From Pannonibacter phragmitetus_B (GTDB lineage Bacteria > Pseudomonadota > Alphaproteobacteria > Rhizobiales > Stappiaceae), in NCBI RefSeq assembly GCF_050510895.1, contig NZ_JBNINT010000001.1, forward strand, positions 3,658,001 through 3,722,000: DNA of 64,000 bases, in the 5' to 3' direction. Under the pieces are notes generated by a model that saw nothing but the letters and a program-made list of their open reading frames with translations, was not told the DNA's origin and searched no databases. Numbering within the stretch: the first letter of the stretch is position 1; each line of letters begins with the position of its first letter. Shown here piece after piece: positions 8,001 to 18,187 of the stretch. Position numbers and translations under genes: made by a program.

Positions 8001-9786
8001 CCACACACCAGACACGCGAGCCCTTCGACCTCGCCAATCCCGCCCTTCGCCTGCGCGCCGTTGCCGCTGCCAGAGGTGATGCGCCGTTTGACCGGCTGAT
8101 CGTCAATGGCATCCTCATCGACATGGTGACCGGCGAACGCCGCGCCGCCGATGTGGGCCTGACGGGCACGCTGATTGTCTCTGTACACGCCCCCGGCAGC
8201 CGCAGTGATGCGGCGGATATCATCGACGCGCAGGGCGGCTATCTCTCCCCGGCCTCATCGACACGCATATGCATGTCGAAAGCTCCATGGTGACGCCCGC
8301 CGCCTATGCGGCAGCCGTTGTGCCCCGGGGTGTCACCACCGCCGTGTGGGACCCGCATGAATTCGGCAATGTGCACGGGCTTGCGGGCGTCGATGCTGCC
8401 CTTGCTGCCAGTGAGGGTCTTCCCTTGCGCTTTGCCGTACTCGCTCCCTCCTGCGTGCCTTCCGCGCCGGGGCTGGAGCTGGCCGGGGCCGACTTCGGGC
8501 CGGAAGAAATCACCGCCTTGCTTACCCGCCCCGGCATCGCAGGCATCGCGGAAGTGATGAACATGCGCGGCGTCATCGCGGGCGAGCCGCGCATGAGCGG
8601 TATCGTGCAGGCAGGGCTTGCCGCCGGAAAGCCGGTCTGCGGCCATGCACGCGGGCTTACCGGCCCGGACCTTGCCGCCTTCATGGCTGCCGGTGTCACC
8701 TCCGATCATGAGCTGACCTCCGCCGCTGACCTGATGGAGAAGCTGCGCGCCGGGCTCTCGATCGAGCTGCGCGGCTCTCACGACCACCTGCTGCCGGAAT
8801 TCGTGGAAGCGCTGAACACGCTGGGCCACCTGCCGCAGACCGTGACGCTTTGCACCGATGACGTGTTCCCGGACGACCTTGCGAAAGCAGGCGGCCTTGA
8901 CGACGTCGTGCGGCGGCTGGTGCGTTATGGCCTCAAGCCCGAATGGGCGCTGCAGGCAGCAACACTCAACGGCGCAAGACGCCTTGGCCGCGAGGATCTC
9001 GGCCTCATCGCCGCCGGGCGGCGGGCTGACCTCGTCATCTTCGCTGACCTTGAAAGCTTCAGCGCCCGGCATGTGATCGTCAGCGGCGAAGTGGTGGCAC
9101 GGGACAGGCAGATGCTGGCAGAACCGCGCTCCAGCGTTCTCTCCAGCCTTCGCGGCTCGATGAAGATTAGCCAGCTAAGTGCGAATGATTTCAGAGTTCC
9201 CGCAGCGGGCTCCCGCGTGAAACTTGCCACCATCGACAGGCCCCGCTTCACCCGCTGGGGCACGGTGGAAGCAGACGTGCGCGATGGCTTTGTGGTGCCG
9301 CCGGAGGAGACAACGCTGATCGCCGTTGCCCACCGGCATGGCCGGGCGGACAGCCGCCCGCGTGTGGGGTTCCTGCGCGAATGGGGCCGCTGGAACGGCG
9401 CCTTTGCCACCACTGTTTCCCATGACAGTCATAACCTGACGGTCTTTGGCGGCAGCGCCGAAGACCTTGCCACGGCGGCCAATGCGGTGATCGAGGCTGG
9501 CGGCGGCATGGCCGTGGCCTCCAACGGCAAGGTGCTGGCCGTGCTGCCCCTGCCGCTTTCCGGCCTTGTGTCGGATGCCCCGCTGGGCGAAGTGGCGGAA
9601 GGCTTTGCCCGCATCCGCGCCGCCATGGATGAGGTTGTTACCTGGCAGCCGCCCTATCTGGTGTTCAAGGCCTGTTTCGGCGCCACGCTTGCCTGCAATG
9701 CGGGACCGCACCAGACCGACCGGGGCATTGCCGATGTGGAGACCGGACGCGTGCTGGAGTCCCCCATTCTCGAAATCCTCGCTTGA
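7997..9786 (+). CDS. ade: Adenine deaminase (frameshifted)
   Basis: Converts adenine to hypoxanthine and ammonia; a metal-dependent amidohydrolase-superfamily enzyme. The metal site GLIDTHMHVESS appears only after repairing a missing G at the GG of 8251-8252, which otherwise splits the gene. Corrected length is 596 residues, typical for bacterial Ade. Other family segments are visible: RGVTTAVWDPHE, GHARGL, ELRGSHDH, TDDVFPDDL and the C-terminal cap domain (about residues 350-596). It overlaps the nucleoside hydrolase by ATGA and follows it metabolically. Confidence 0.9.
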
Positions 9787-9797
9787 AGAGGCCAGCC

Positions 9798-10976
9798 ATG
9801 AGCGACCTGATCGACGCTGACCTGACGTTTCTGACAGACCTGCGCCGCGACCTGCACGCCCATCCCGAGCTGGGCTTCGAGGAGGAGCGCACCAGCGCCA
9901 TCGTTGCAAACCTGCTGGAAGAAGCGGGGCTGGAAGTGCACAGAGGCCTTGGCGGAACGGGCGTTGTCGGCACCCTGCGCTGTGGCAACGGCCCGCGCAG
10001 CATCGGCCTTCGCGCCGACATGGATGCGCTCGCCATGCCGGAGACCGCAGACCGGCCATGGAAGTCCACCGTCCCCGGCAAGATGCACGCCTGCGGCCAT
10101 GATGGCCACACTACCTTGCTGCTGGGCGCCGCAAGGGCGCTAGCGAAAACGCGCAATTTCTCCGGCACGGTGCATTTCATCTTCCAGCCCGCCGAGGAAG
10201 GCCGGGGCGGGGCAAAGCGCATGGTGGAGGACGGCCTGTTCAGCCTGTTCCCCTGTGATGCGGTCTATGGCCTGCACAACATGCCGGGGCTGGAGCCGGA
10301 TGAGATGGCCGTTGTGGAAGGCCCGCAGCTTGCCTCCTCCGACAGCTGGCGCGTCACCTTCCGGGGCACCGGCACGCATGGGGCAAAGCCGCATCTGGGC
10401 CGCGACCCAATTACTGCCGCTGGCACCTTCCTGGGCGCACTGCAAACCATACCGGGCCGCGTTGTCGATCCGCTGCAGCCTGCCGTGGTCAGCGCCTGTT
10501 CTGTTCGGGCCGGTGACCCAAAGGCGCTGAATGTCATTCCGGATCTGGTGGAGATCGGCGGCACGGCACGCGCCTATTCGCCTGAGGTACGTGACCAGCT
10601 GGAGGTGGAAATCGGCCGTCTGGCTCAGGGCACAGCGCAGATGTTCGCCATTGCCGCAGACTATACCTACATCCGCCGCATTCCACCGGTGATCAACCAT
10701 CCAGACGCAACGCAGCGGGCGCTTGGCGCAGCGCGGGATGTGTTTGGCGCCAAGGTGCGCACCGCCTTCCCGCCCTCCACGGCGGGCGATGACTTCGCCT
10801 ATTTCGCCGGTGAAGCACCCGGTTGCTATGTCTGGCTCGGCAATGGCCCTGCGGTGGATGGCGCGCTGCATCACAACACGGCCTATGACTTCAATGACGC
10901 CGCCATTGGCCCCGGCGTGCGCTTCTGGGTGCGGCTGGTGGAGCGGGAACTTTCCGGTGAAGCATCCCATGACTGA
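9798..10976 (+). CDS. M20-family amidohydrolase (amidase/carboxypeptidase)
   Basis: A 392-residue dinuclear-metal hydrolase of the HipO/AbgB/IAA-amidohydrolase group. Metal-site motifs are visible: HACGHDGHTT (about residues 95-104), AEEGRGG, GLHNMPG and C-terminal HHNTAYDFND, with RADMDALAM just before. Relatives remove acyl or aminoacyl groups from amides. Its place between adenine deaminase and a phosphoribosyltransferase, with an 8-bp overlap to the latter, suggests action on an N-acylated or otherwise amide-linked purine derivative. That substrate is inference. ATG 9798 follows GAAGAGG. Confidence 0.85.
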   Translation: MSDLIDADLTFLTDLRRDLHAHPELGFEEERTSAIVANLLEEAGLEVHRGLGGTGVVGTLRCGNGPRSIGLRADMDALAMPETADRPWKSTVPGKMHACGHDGHTTLLLGAARALAKTRNFSGTVHFIFQPAEEGRGGAKRMVEDGLFSLFPCDAVYGLHNMPGLEPDEMAVVEGPQLASSDSWRVTFRGTGTHGAKPHLGRDPITAAGTFLGALQTIPGRVVDPLQPAVVSACSVRAGDPKALNVIPDLVEIGGTARAYSPEVRDQLEVEIGRLAQGTAQMFAIAADYTYIRRIPPVINHPDATQRALGAARDVFGAKVRTAFPPSTAGDDFAYFAGEAPGCYVWLGNGPAVDGALHHNTAYDFNDAAIGPGVRFWVRLVERELSGEASHD

Positions 10977-11676
10977 GCAGCACCCGCCCGCGCTTGAACC
11001 ACATGCGTTCTGGCAGGAGCTGCACGCACCCCGCAGCTTCCCGGTCAACATTGGCCATCGCAACTTCTTCCCGGCAACGCTTCCCGGCGGTGAACAGCTC
11101 CGCCTGCCCATCCGCCCGCTGGCAGATGGACAGCATGCACTTGCCTCGCTCATCGTCAATCAAGCAGGCTTTGCCGTTCTGGATGCGCTGGCACAGAGCC
11201 TTGCGGAAAGGCTTGCGCCTTTCGCCCCCGATGTGGTGGTGGGCCTGCCGACCCTTGGCCTGACGCTCGCCTCAGAGACCGCCCGCAGGCTTGGCCACAG
11301 CCGCTATGTGCCGCTCGGCACCTCGCGCAAGTTCTGGTACGATGATAGCCTTTCGGTGCCGCTGTCCTCCATCACCACGCCGGACCAGATCAAGCGGCTT
11401 TATGTAGACCCGCGCATGCTGCCCCTGCTTCAGGGCCGCCGGATCGCGCTGGTTGATGACGTGATCTCCAGCGGCGCTTCCATCCGCGCTGCGCTGGATC
11501 TTCTGGCCGGTCTTGGCCTTGCCCCCGTGGTCATCGGCGCCGCCATGCTGCAATCACGCCGCTGGTGCGAGGGCGCAGAAGGCCCGGACCACTGGACCAC
11601 CCGCACCGTGGGCTGTTTCGAGACCCCTATGCTGGAAAAGGGACCGGACGGGCTCTGGCATGTGCCGAAAGGGTGA
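10969..11676 (+). CDS. Purine-type phosphoribosyltransferase
   Basis: A 235-residue type I phosphoribosyltransferase. The PRPP-binding loop is clear (IALVDDVISSGAS, about residues 157-169), and the fold resembles adenine/xanthine phosphoribosyltransferases. It should couple a free purine base to PRPP, giving a nucleoside monophosphate. It is longer than Apt (about 175 residues), with an extra N-terminal segment of about 50 residues and a C-terminal hood. It is the last gene of the operon and closes the salvage route from nucleoside to base to nucleotide. Base specificity cannot be read from sequence. Confidence 0.82.
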   Translation: MTEQHPPALEPHAFWQELHAPRSFPVNIGHRNFFPATLPGGEQLRLPIRPLADGQHALASLIVNQAGFAVLDALAQSLAERLAPFAPDVVVGLPTLGLTLASETARRLGHSRYVPLGTSRKFWYDDSLSVPLSSITTPDQIKRLYVDPRMLPLLQGRRIALVDDVISSGASIRAALDLLAGLGLAPVVIGAAMLQSRRWCEGAEGPDHWTTRTVGCFETPMLEKGPDGLWHVPKG

Positions 11677-11738
11677 GGGGCATATCTGTGTTTCGTCATG
11701 GCATGACGGAAAAGTTGGCCGTTCAGCCCGTAAAGCAA

Positions 11739-11769
11739 AAAGGCCGGAGCGTCACCGCTCCGGCCTTTC
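11739..11769. terminator. Bidirectional terminator
   Basis: AAAGGCCGGAGCG pairs with CGCTCCGGCCTTT around a TCAC loop, with A-rich and T-rich flanks. It separates the purine operon from the convergent lpd gene and can serve both. Confidence 0.9.
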
Positions 11770-11793
11770 TCATGTCCGCAGGTCCAGCGCCGG

Positions 11794-13197
11794 TCAGGCG
11801 TGGATCGGCTTGGCGAAGGTGGCCATGGCGGCTTCCTTGACGGCTTCCGACATGGTCGGATGCGCGTGGCAGGTGCGGCCGAGGTCTTCCGAGGAGCCAC
11901 CGAATTCCATCAGAACGGCAGCTTCGTGGATCATCTCGCCAGCGCCGTGGCCGAGGATGTGCACGCCGAGCACGCGGTCGGTCGCGGCATCAGCCAGAAC
12001 CTTGACGAAGCCGTCGGTGTGGTTCATGGCGCGGGCGCGGCCATTTGCGGTGAAGTTGAACTTGCCGGTCTTGTAATTGACGCCAGCAGCCTTCAGCTCT
12101 TCCTCGGTCTTGCCGACGGAGGCAACTTCCGGCGAGGTGTAGACCACACCCGGGATGACGTCATAGTTCACATGGCCAGCCTGACCGGCGAGGATTTCGG
12201 CCAGAGCCACGCCCTCGTCTTCCGCCTTGTGGGCCAGCATCGGGCCAACGACCACGTCACCGATGGCATAGATGCCCGGAACGTTAGTCTGGTAGTGGCC
12301 GTCGATCTCGACGCGGCCGCGGTTGTCCAGCTTGACGCCCGCTTCCTCAAGGCCAAGACCGGCCGTGTAGGGACGGCGGCCAATGGCGACCAGCACAACG
12401 TCCGCTTCCAGCACCTCGGCATCGCCACCGACGGCCGGCTCGATGCTGACGGCAAGGCTATCGCCCTTCTTCTCAACGCCCGTCACCTTGGACGACAGCT
12501 TGAACTCCATGCCTTGCTTGGCAAGGATGCGCTGGAACTGCTTGGAGATGTCACCGTCCATCGGCCCGAGGATCTTGTCCATGAACTCGACCACGGTGAC
12601 CTTGGCGCCCAGTCGGCCCCAGACGGAGCCCAGCTCCAGACCGATGACGCCACCACCGACGACCACCAGATGACCCGGAACCTTCTCCAGCGTCAGCGCG
12701 CCGGTGGAGGAAACCACCGTCTTCTCGTCGATCTCGACACCCGGCAGCGGCATCACGTCAGAGCCGGTGGCGATGACGATGGACTTGGTCTCAAGCTCGG
12801 TGACCTTGCCATCTTCCGCCGTGACGGAGACCTTGCCTGCAGCCAGGATCTTGCCGGTGCCGTGGAAGGCATCGATCTTGTTCTTCTTCAGCAGGAAGCC
12901 CACACCGCCGACATTGGCGTCAATGGTAGCCTGCTTGTGCTGCATCATGGCCGGCAGGTCGAGCGTGGGCACGTTCACCTTGATGCCGAGGCTTTCAAAG
13001 CCGTGACCGGCTTCATGGAACAGCTCCGAAGCATGCAGCAGCGCCTTGGAGGGAATGCAGCCGACGTTCAGGCAGGTGCCGCCATGGGTGGCGCGCTTTT
13101 CGACAACGGCGACCTTCAGGCCAAGCTGGGCTGCCTTGATGGCGCAGACATAACCACCGGGGCCGGTGCCGATGACGACGAGATCGTATTGGGACAT
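11794..13197 (-). CDS. lpdA: Dihydrolipoyl dehydrogenase (E3)
   Basis: A 467-residue FAD flavoprotein that reoxidises the lipoamide of the 2-oxoglutarate dehydrogenase complex with NAD+. It has an N-terminal FAD motif (GTGPGGYVCAI), the redox disulphide in GGTCLNVGCIPSK, an NAD domain (VVGGGVIGLELG) and the C-terminal catalytic pair in HAHPTMSEA. I chose MSQYDLVV at 13197; the longer upstream reading is not family-like. It is the last gene of the sucA-odhB-HXXEE-lpd cluster, so E3 is most likely dedicated to this complex although shared use is possible. Confidence 0.95.
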   Translation of the reverse strand: MSQYDLVVIGTGPGGYVCAIKAAQLGLKVAVVEKRATHGGTCLNVGCIPSKALLHASELFHEAGHGFESLGIKVNVPTLDLPAMMQHKQATIDANVGGVGFLLKKNKIDAFHGTGKILAAGKVSVTAEDGKVTELETKSIVIATGSDVMPLPGVEIDEKTVVSSTGALTLEKVPGHLVVVGGGVIGLELGSVWGRLGAKVTVVEFMDKILGPMDGDISKQFQRILAKQGMEFKLSSKVTGVEKKGDSLAVSIEPAVGGDAEVLEADVVLVAIGRRPYTAGLGLEEAGVKLDNRGRVEIDGHYQTNVPGIYAIGDVVVGPMLAHKAEDEGVALAEILAGQAGHVNYDVIPGVVYTSPEVASVGKTEEELKAAGVNYKTGKFNFTANGRARAMNHTDGFVKVLADAATDRVLGVHILGHGAGEMIHEAAVLMEFGGSSEDLGRTCHAHPTMSEAVKEAAMATFAKPIHA

Positions 13198-13216
13198 GAG
13201 GTCGCCTCTAGGTTTC

Positions 13217-13816
13217 TTAAGTGAAATCGTTCGGGGATGCGGCTGCGGCTTCGAACCGTTGCAGCCTCTGGCGCACGCGCAAAGCAATGACGCCATGGAG
13301 AGCCAGCACAAGCAGGATCGAAACCCCGTGCTGCAGGGGCGTCGTCAGAGGCCAGAGGCCATATATTGCATAGACGCCCAGAGGAATGAACAGGGCCACG
13401 GCGGTGACGAGGCCCGGATTGTAGAGGCGCAGGACAATTCCCTGCACCACATGCAAGGCTGCGTTGATCAGCAGCAGATAGACCGCAATCAGCCCCCAGC
13501 CCGGCGCGATGGAGCGCATGAGCCAGAGTGACAGCGCCACGACGCCCCACACGCCCGCCACATTGACAACGAAAACCATAGGCACCGAGAGCACATCATG
13601 CCCCCGGCCGATGACATAGTTCACGAAGCGGCGGAAACGGTCGGCATCGTGCTCTTCAAGCTGATGCAGCATGTAGAAGGGAAGGCTCAGATAGACGAGC
13701 TTTTCCGGGAAGGGCCAGGTCTTGGTGAAGACACTGTTCATGGCCAGCAGGACGAGACCGGCGAGAAAACCGCCGTAGACCCAGTTGGCTTGAAGCCTTT
13801 CGAGCATGCCTCTCAT
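13217..13816 (-). CDS. HXXEE-domain membrane protein
   Basis: A 199-residue integral membrane protein with about six hydrophobic helices. The motif HQLEEH (about residues 51-56) defines the HXXEE family, whose function is not established. The invariant His and Glu residues suggest metal or proton chemistry in the membrane, which is inference. It lies between odhB and lpd in the same direction, 19 bp before lpd. The start has AGGGTGG seven bases upstream. I cannot link it mechanistically to 2-oxoglutarate dehydrogenase. Confidence 0.8.
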   Translation of the reverse strand: MRGMLERLQANWVYGGFLAGLVLLAMNSVFTKTWPFPEKLVYLSLPFYMLHQLEEHDADRFRRFVNYVIGRGHDVLSVPMVFVVNVAGVWGVVALSLWLMRSIAPGWGLIAVYLLLINAALHVVQGIVLRLYNPGLVTAVALFIPLGVYAIYGLWPLTTPLQHGVSILLVLALHGVIALRVRQRLQRFEAAAASPNDFT

Positions 13817-13837
13817 GACCGGCCACCCTTTTGCAGG

Positions 13838-13863
13838 TCCGCCGCCGGAAGACCGGCGGCGGA
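13838..13863 (-). other. Intercistronic hairpin after odhB
   Basis: Perfect 11-bp stem TCCGCCGCCGG/CCGGCGGCGGA with a 4-nt loop, 15 bp downstream of the odhB stop. No U-run follows on the minus strand, so it more likely stabilises the odhB mRNA 3' end or attenuates weakly than fully terminates. Confidence 0.6.
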
Positions 13864-13878
13864 TGAACTGTGGAGCGC

Positions 13879-15117
13879 TTAGAGGTCCAGCACCAGACGG
13901 CGCGGATCTTCCAGGCTTTCCTTGACGCGGACGAGGAAGGTCACGGCTTCCTTGCCGTCCACGATGCGGTGATCGTAGGACAGCGCCAGATACATCATCG
14001 GGCGGATGACGACCTGACCGTTGACCGCCATCGGGCGTTCCTGGATCTTGTGCATGCCCAGAATGCCCGACTGCGGGGCATTGAGGATCGGCGAAGACAT
14101 CAGCGAGCCATAGACGCCACCGTTGGAGATGGTGAAGGTGCCTCCCTGCATGTCGGCAACGCCAAGCTTGCCGTCACGGGCCTTGCGGCCGAGGTTGCCG
14201 ATTTCCTTCTCGATCTCGGCGATCGACATCTGGTCCGCATCACGCACCACCGGCACGACAAGGCCCTTGTCCGTGCCAACGGCCACACCGATGTGGCAGA
14301 AGTTCTTGTAGATCACGTCCGTGCCGTCGATCTCGGCGTTCACAGCCGGGATTTCCTTCAGGGCGTGGCAGACGGCCTTGGTGAAGAAGCCCATGAAGCC
14401 GAGCTTCACGCCATGCTTCTTCTCGAACACGTCCTTGTAGGCGCTGCGCAGCTCCATCACCGGACCCATGTCCACCTCATTGTAGGTGGTGAGCATGGCG
14501 GCGGTGTTCTGCGCATCCTTCAGGCGGCGCGCGATCGTCTGGCGCAGCTTGGTCATGCGCACGCGCTCTTCGCGGGCCTCGTCATCAGCCGGAACAGCGG
14601 CGCGGACGGCTGCGGGCGCCGCAGCGGCAGCCGGAGCTGCGGAAACGCCAGCGGCAACAGCTGCCAGCACGTCACCCTTCAACACCTGACCACGCTTGCC
14701 GGAACCAGCAACCTGATCAGCCGACAGGCCGGTCTCGGCCAGCAGCTTGCCAGCAGCCGGGGCCGGGGGCATGGAGGACGGAGCAGCAGATGCAGCCGCC
14801 GGAGCGGGAGCAGCAGCGACAGGAGCAGCAGCGGGAGCCGGAGCTTCTGCCTTGGCTGCCGGAGCAGCAGCAGCGCCTTCGCCAGCTGCGATGTAGCCGA
14901 GGAGAGCGTTGACACCAACGGTCTCGCCTTCCTTGACGACGATGCTTTCCAGAACGCCGGAAGCGGGAGCAGGAACTTCAACGGTGACCTTGTCGGTCTC
15001 CAGTTCCACCAGCGGCTCATCAGCCTTGATGGCGTCGCCCGGCTTCTTGAACCACTGGGCAATCGTCGCTTCGGACACGGATTCGCCCAGGGTGGGCACG
15101 CGGATTTCGGTTGCCAT
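13879..15117 (-). CDS. odhB: Dihydrolipoyllysine succinyltransferase (E2 of 2-oxoglutarate dehydrogenase)
   Basis: A 412-residue E2 that transfers succinyl groups from its lipoyl arm to CoA. An N-terminal lipoyl domain has Lys43 in ETDKVTV. An Ala/Pro-rich linker (about residues 80-120), a peripheral E1/E3-binding domain (around LLAETGLSADQV) and the catalytic acyltransferase domain follow, with YDHRIVDGKEAV near the C-terminus carrying the active His. It lies between sucA and the HXXEE gene, separated from sucA by a hairpin-containing spacer of 83 bp. Confidence 0.96.
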   Translation of the reverse strand: MATEIRVPTLGESVSEATIAQWFKKPGDAIKADEPLVELETDKVTVEVPAPASGVLESIVVKEGETVGVNALLGYIAAGEGAAAAPAAKAEAPAPAAAPVAAAPAPAAASAAPSSMPPAPAAGKLLAETGLSADQVAGSGKRGQVLKGDVLAAVAAGVSAAPAAAAAPAAVRAAVPADDEAREERVRMTKLRQTIARRLKDAQNTAAMLTTYNEVDMGPVMELRSAYKDVFEKKHGVKLGFMGFFTKAVCHALKEIPAVNAEIDGTDVIYKNFCHIGVAVGTDKGLVVPVVRDADQMSIAEIEKEIGNLGRKARDGKLGVADMQGGTFTISNGGVYGSLMSSPILNAPQSGILGMHKIQERPMAVNGQVVIRPMMYLALSYDHRIVDGKEAVTFLVRVKESLEDPRRLVLDL

Positions 15118-15166
15118 GGTCGCCTTCTCTTAAAAAATCTGCCTTGGCCAATTCTATAGACCGGAA

Positions 15167-15191
15167 GCCTGCCATCCCGGGGATGGCAGGC
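15167..15191 (-). other. Intercistronic hairpin between sucA and odhB
   Basis: Perfect 11-bp stem GCCTGCCATCC/GGATGGCAGGC with a 3-nt loop, 10 bp after the sucA stop. No U-tract follows, so mRNA stabilisation or processing is more likely than termination. Confidence 0.6.
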
Positions 15192-15200
15192 CGAACCGGA

Positions 15201-18187
15201 TCAGCTTGCGAATGCTTCGTCCAGGAACGCCTGAAGCTGAGCCAGATGCTTGGACATCAGGCCCGTTGCGGTCGATGCCATGGCGTCGCGGCCGGCATAG
15301 CGCGGGCGGCGGCACTTGGCGCCGATCTGGTCGAGCACCCACTCGATGTAAGGTTCGACGAAGAACCAGCTGCCCATATTCTTGGGCTCTTCCTGACACC
15401 AGACCATGTCGGCGTTGCGGAAGCGGGCCAGTTCCTGGGCGAGCGCCTTCTTCGGGAACGGGTAGATCTGCTCGACGCGGAGCAGGTACACGTCGTTGAT
15501 GCCGCGCTTCTCACGCTCTTCCAGCAGGTCATAGTAGACCTTGCCGGAGCACATGACGACCCGGCGGATCTTGTCATCCGCGACGAGGCGGGTGGCGCCA
15601 TCGGGCTGGTACTCGGCATCATCCCACAGCAGACGGTGGAACGTGGAGTCCTCGCCCAGCTCGACGAGCTTGGACACCGCACGCTTGTGGCGCAGCAGGG
15701 ACTTCGGCGTCATCAGGATCAGCGGCTTGCGGATGTCACGCTTCAGCTGACGGCGCAGGATGTGGAAGTAGTTCGCCGGCGTGGTGCAGTTTGCGACCTG
15801 CATGTTGTCTTCCGCACAGAGCTGGAGGAAACGCTCCAGACGGGCGGAAGAGTGTTCCGGGCCCTGACCTTCATAGCCGTGCGGCAGAAGGCAGACGAGA
15901 CCGGACATGCGCAGCCACTTGCGCTCGCCAGACGAAATGAACTGGTCGAACAGCACCTGGGCACCGTTGGCGAAGTCACCGAACTGGGCTTCCCACATGG
16001 TCAGTGCGTTCGGCTCAGCCAGCGAGTAGCCATATTCGAAGCCGAGCACAGCCTCTTCCGAGAGCATCGAGTTGATGACCTCGTAGCGGGCCTGATCCTC
16101 GCTCACGTGGTTCAGCGGAATGTAGCGGCTTTCGTCTTCCTGATCGTAGAGCACGCTGTGGCGCTGGGAGAAGGTGCCGCGCTCGCAGTCCTGGCCGGAC
16201 AGGCGAACCGGGTGGCCCTCCTTCACAAGGCTCGCAAAGGCCAGAGCCTCAGCGGTCGCCCAGTCGATGCCCTCACCGGTTTCCATCATGGTCTGGCGGT
16301 TGGCGAGGAAGCGCGCAATGGTGCGGTGGACGTTGAAGCCCTCCGGCACTTCCGTCAGCTTCTTTCCAAGCGCCTTCAGATCATCCATGGCTACGCCGGT
16401 GGAGCCGCGGCGCGGATCTTCCTCGTCGTCCGCACGCTTCAGGCCAGACCACTTGCCGTCAAGCCAGTCGGCCTTGTTCGGCTTGTAGACCTGACCGGCC
16501 TCGAACTCGGTGTCGAGCTTGGCGCGCCAGGCAGCCTTCATGCCTTCGACTTCTTCCGCAGAGACAACACCTTCAGCCACCAGGCGGTCGGTGTAGAGCT
16601 GCAGCGTCGTCGGGTGCTTGCGGATCTTGCGGTACATGATCGGCTGCGTGAACGCCGGCTCATCGCCTTCGTTATGGCCGAAGCGGCGGTAGCAGATCAT
16701 GTCGATCACGACCGGGCGGCCAAAGGTCTGGCGGAACTCGGTTGCAATCTTGGCGGCATAGACCACGGCTTCCGGATCATCCCCGTTGACGTGGAAGATC
16801 GGCGCTTCGATGACCTTCGCCACATCCGACGGATAGGGCGAGGAGCGCGAGAAGCGCGGATTGGTGGTGAAGCCAATCTGATTGTTGATGATGACGTGGA
16901 TCGAACCACCGGTGCGGTGGCCGCGCAGGCCCGACAGGCCGAAGCATTCAGCCACGACGCCCTGGCCGGCAAAAGCCGCATCACCATGGATCAGCAGCGG
17001 CAGAACCGGAGAGCGGTCGATCTGGGCCGTGTCCATCATCCAGTGGCCGTCAACGGCGGAAATCTGGTCCTGCTTGGCGCGGGACTTGCCGAGCACAACC
17101 GGGTTGACAATCTCCAGATGCGAAGGGTTCGCCGTCAGCGACAGGTGAACCTCGTTGCCATCGAAGGAACGGTCGGAGGAAGCGCCGAGGTGGTACTTCA
17201 CGTCGCCCGAGCCTTCCACATCGTCCGGAGCGTAGGAACCGCCCTTGAACTCATGGAATACGGCACGGTGCGGCTTGCCCATCACCTGGGTCAGCACGTT
17301 CAGGCGGCCGCGGTGGGCCATGCCGAGAACGATGTCCTTGAGGCCCATCTGGCCGCCGCGCTTGATGATCTGCTCCAGCGCCGGGATCAGCGCCTCGCCG
17401 CCATCAAGGCCGAAGCGCTTGGTGCCGGTGTACTTCACATCAATGAACTTCTCGAAGCCTTCGGCCTCGACCAGCTTGTTCAGGATGGCGCGCTTGCCCT
17501 GCGGGGTAAACTCGACGTGCTTGTCCGGCCCCTCGATGCGCTCCTGAATCCAGGCCTTGGCGGCCGGATCGGAAATGTGCATGAACTCGACGCCGAGGGT
17601 CGAGCAATAGGTGCGCTTGAGGATTTCCATCATCTTGCGCAGGGTGGCGTATTCCAGACCCAGCACGTGATCGATGAAGATCGGACGGTCCCAGTCAGCT
17701 TCGGTGAAGCCGTAAGACGAAGGATGCAGTTCCTCGTGATCGCCCGGGGCGAGAGGCGCAGCGGATCAAGATCGGCATGCAGATGGCCACGCATGCGGTA
17801 GGCGCGGATCATCATCAGCGCACGCACGCTGTCGCGGGTCGCCTGCTGAACTTCTGCGTCCGAAAGCGGCTTGCCCTTGGCATCGCCCTTCTGCTTCAGC
17901 TTGTCGCCCACGGCCTTTTCGACCGGAGCCCAGTTGCCGTCGCAGGCATTGACGAGATCGCCCTTCGCGGCGAGCGGCCAGTCGGCGCGCTTCCAGGGAG
18001 CGCCACGCGCTTCCTTCAGCACATCGGCCTTCTCATCCTTCAGCGCAGCAAAGAAGTCCTGCCACTCGGCGTCAACCGAGGTCGGGTTCTCCTGATACTG
18101 AGCGTAGAGTTCTTCGATATAGGCTGCGTTGGCGCCATAGAGAAACGACGTCATCGCGAAGACATTGTTCGCGTCCTGCCGAGCCAT
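15201..18187 (-). CDS. sucA: 2-oxoglutarate dehydrogenase E1 component (frameshifted)
   Basis: Thiamine-diphosphate enzyme that decarboxylates 2-oxoglutarate and succinylates the E2 lipoyl group. The N-terminus has the E2-binding segment (FLYGANAAYIEELYAQY); the body has GMAHRGRLN, HGDAAFAGQG, the ThDP loop and the C-terminal transketolase-like domain. The frame breaks at the CCCGGGG of 17743-17749. One added base restores the expected SPxGDHEELHPSSYGF region and a 995-residue protein, the family length. The corrected protein shows no other anomaly. It heads the sucA-odhB-HXXEE-lpd cluster. Confidence 0.95.

Noticed and set aside
11800..13224. 474-codon ORF antisense to lpd
   Set aside because: Antisense shadow of a gene with definite E3 motifs; no ribosome-binding site.
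15111..17801. 896-codon plus-strand ORF
   Set aside because: It lies antisense to sucA, which has clear family motifs. Long antisense frames are expected in high-GC genes, and the translation resembles no protein.
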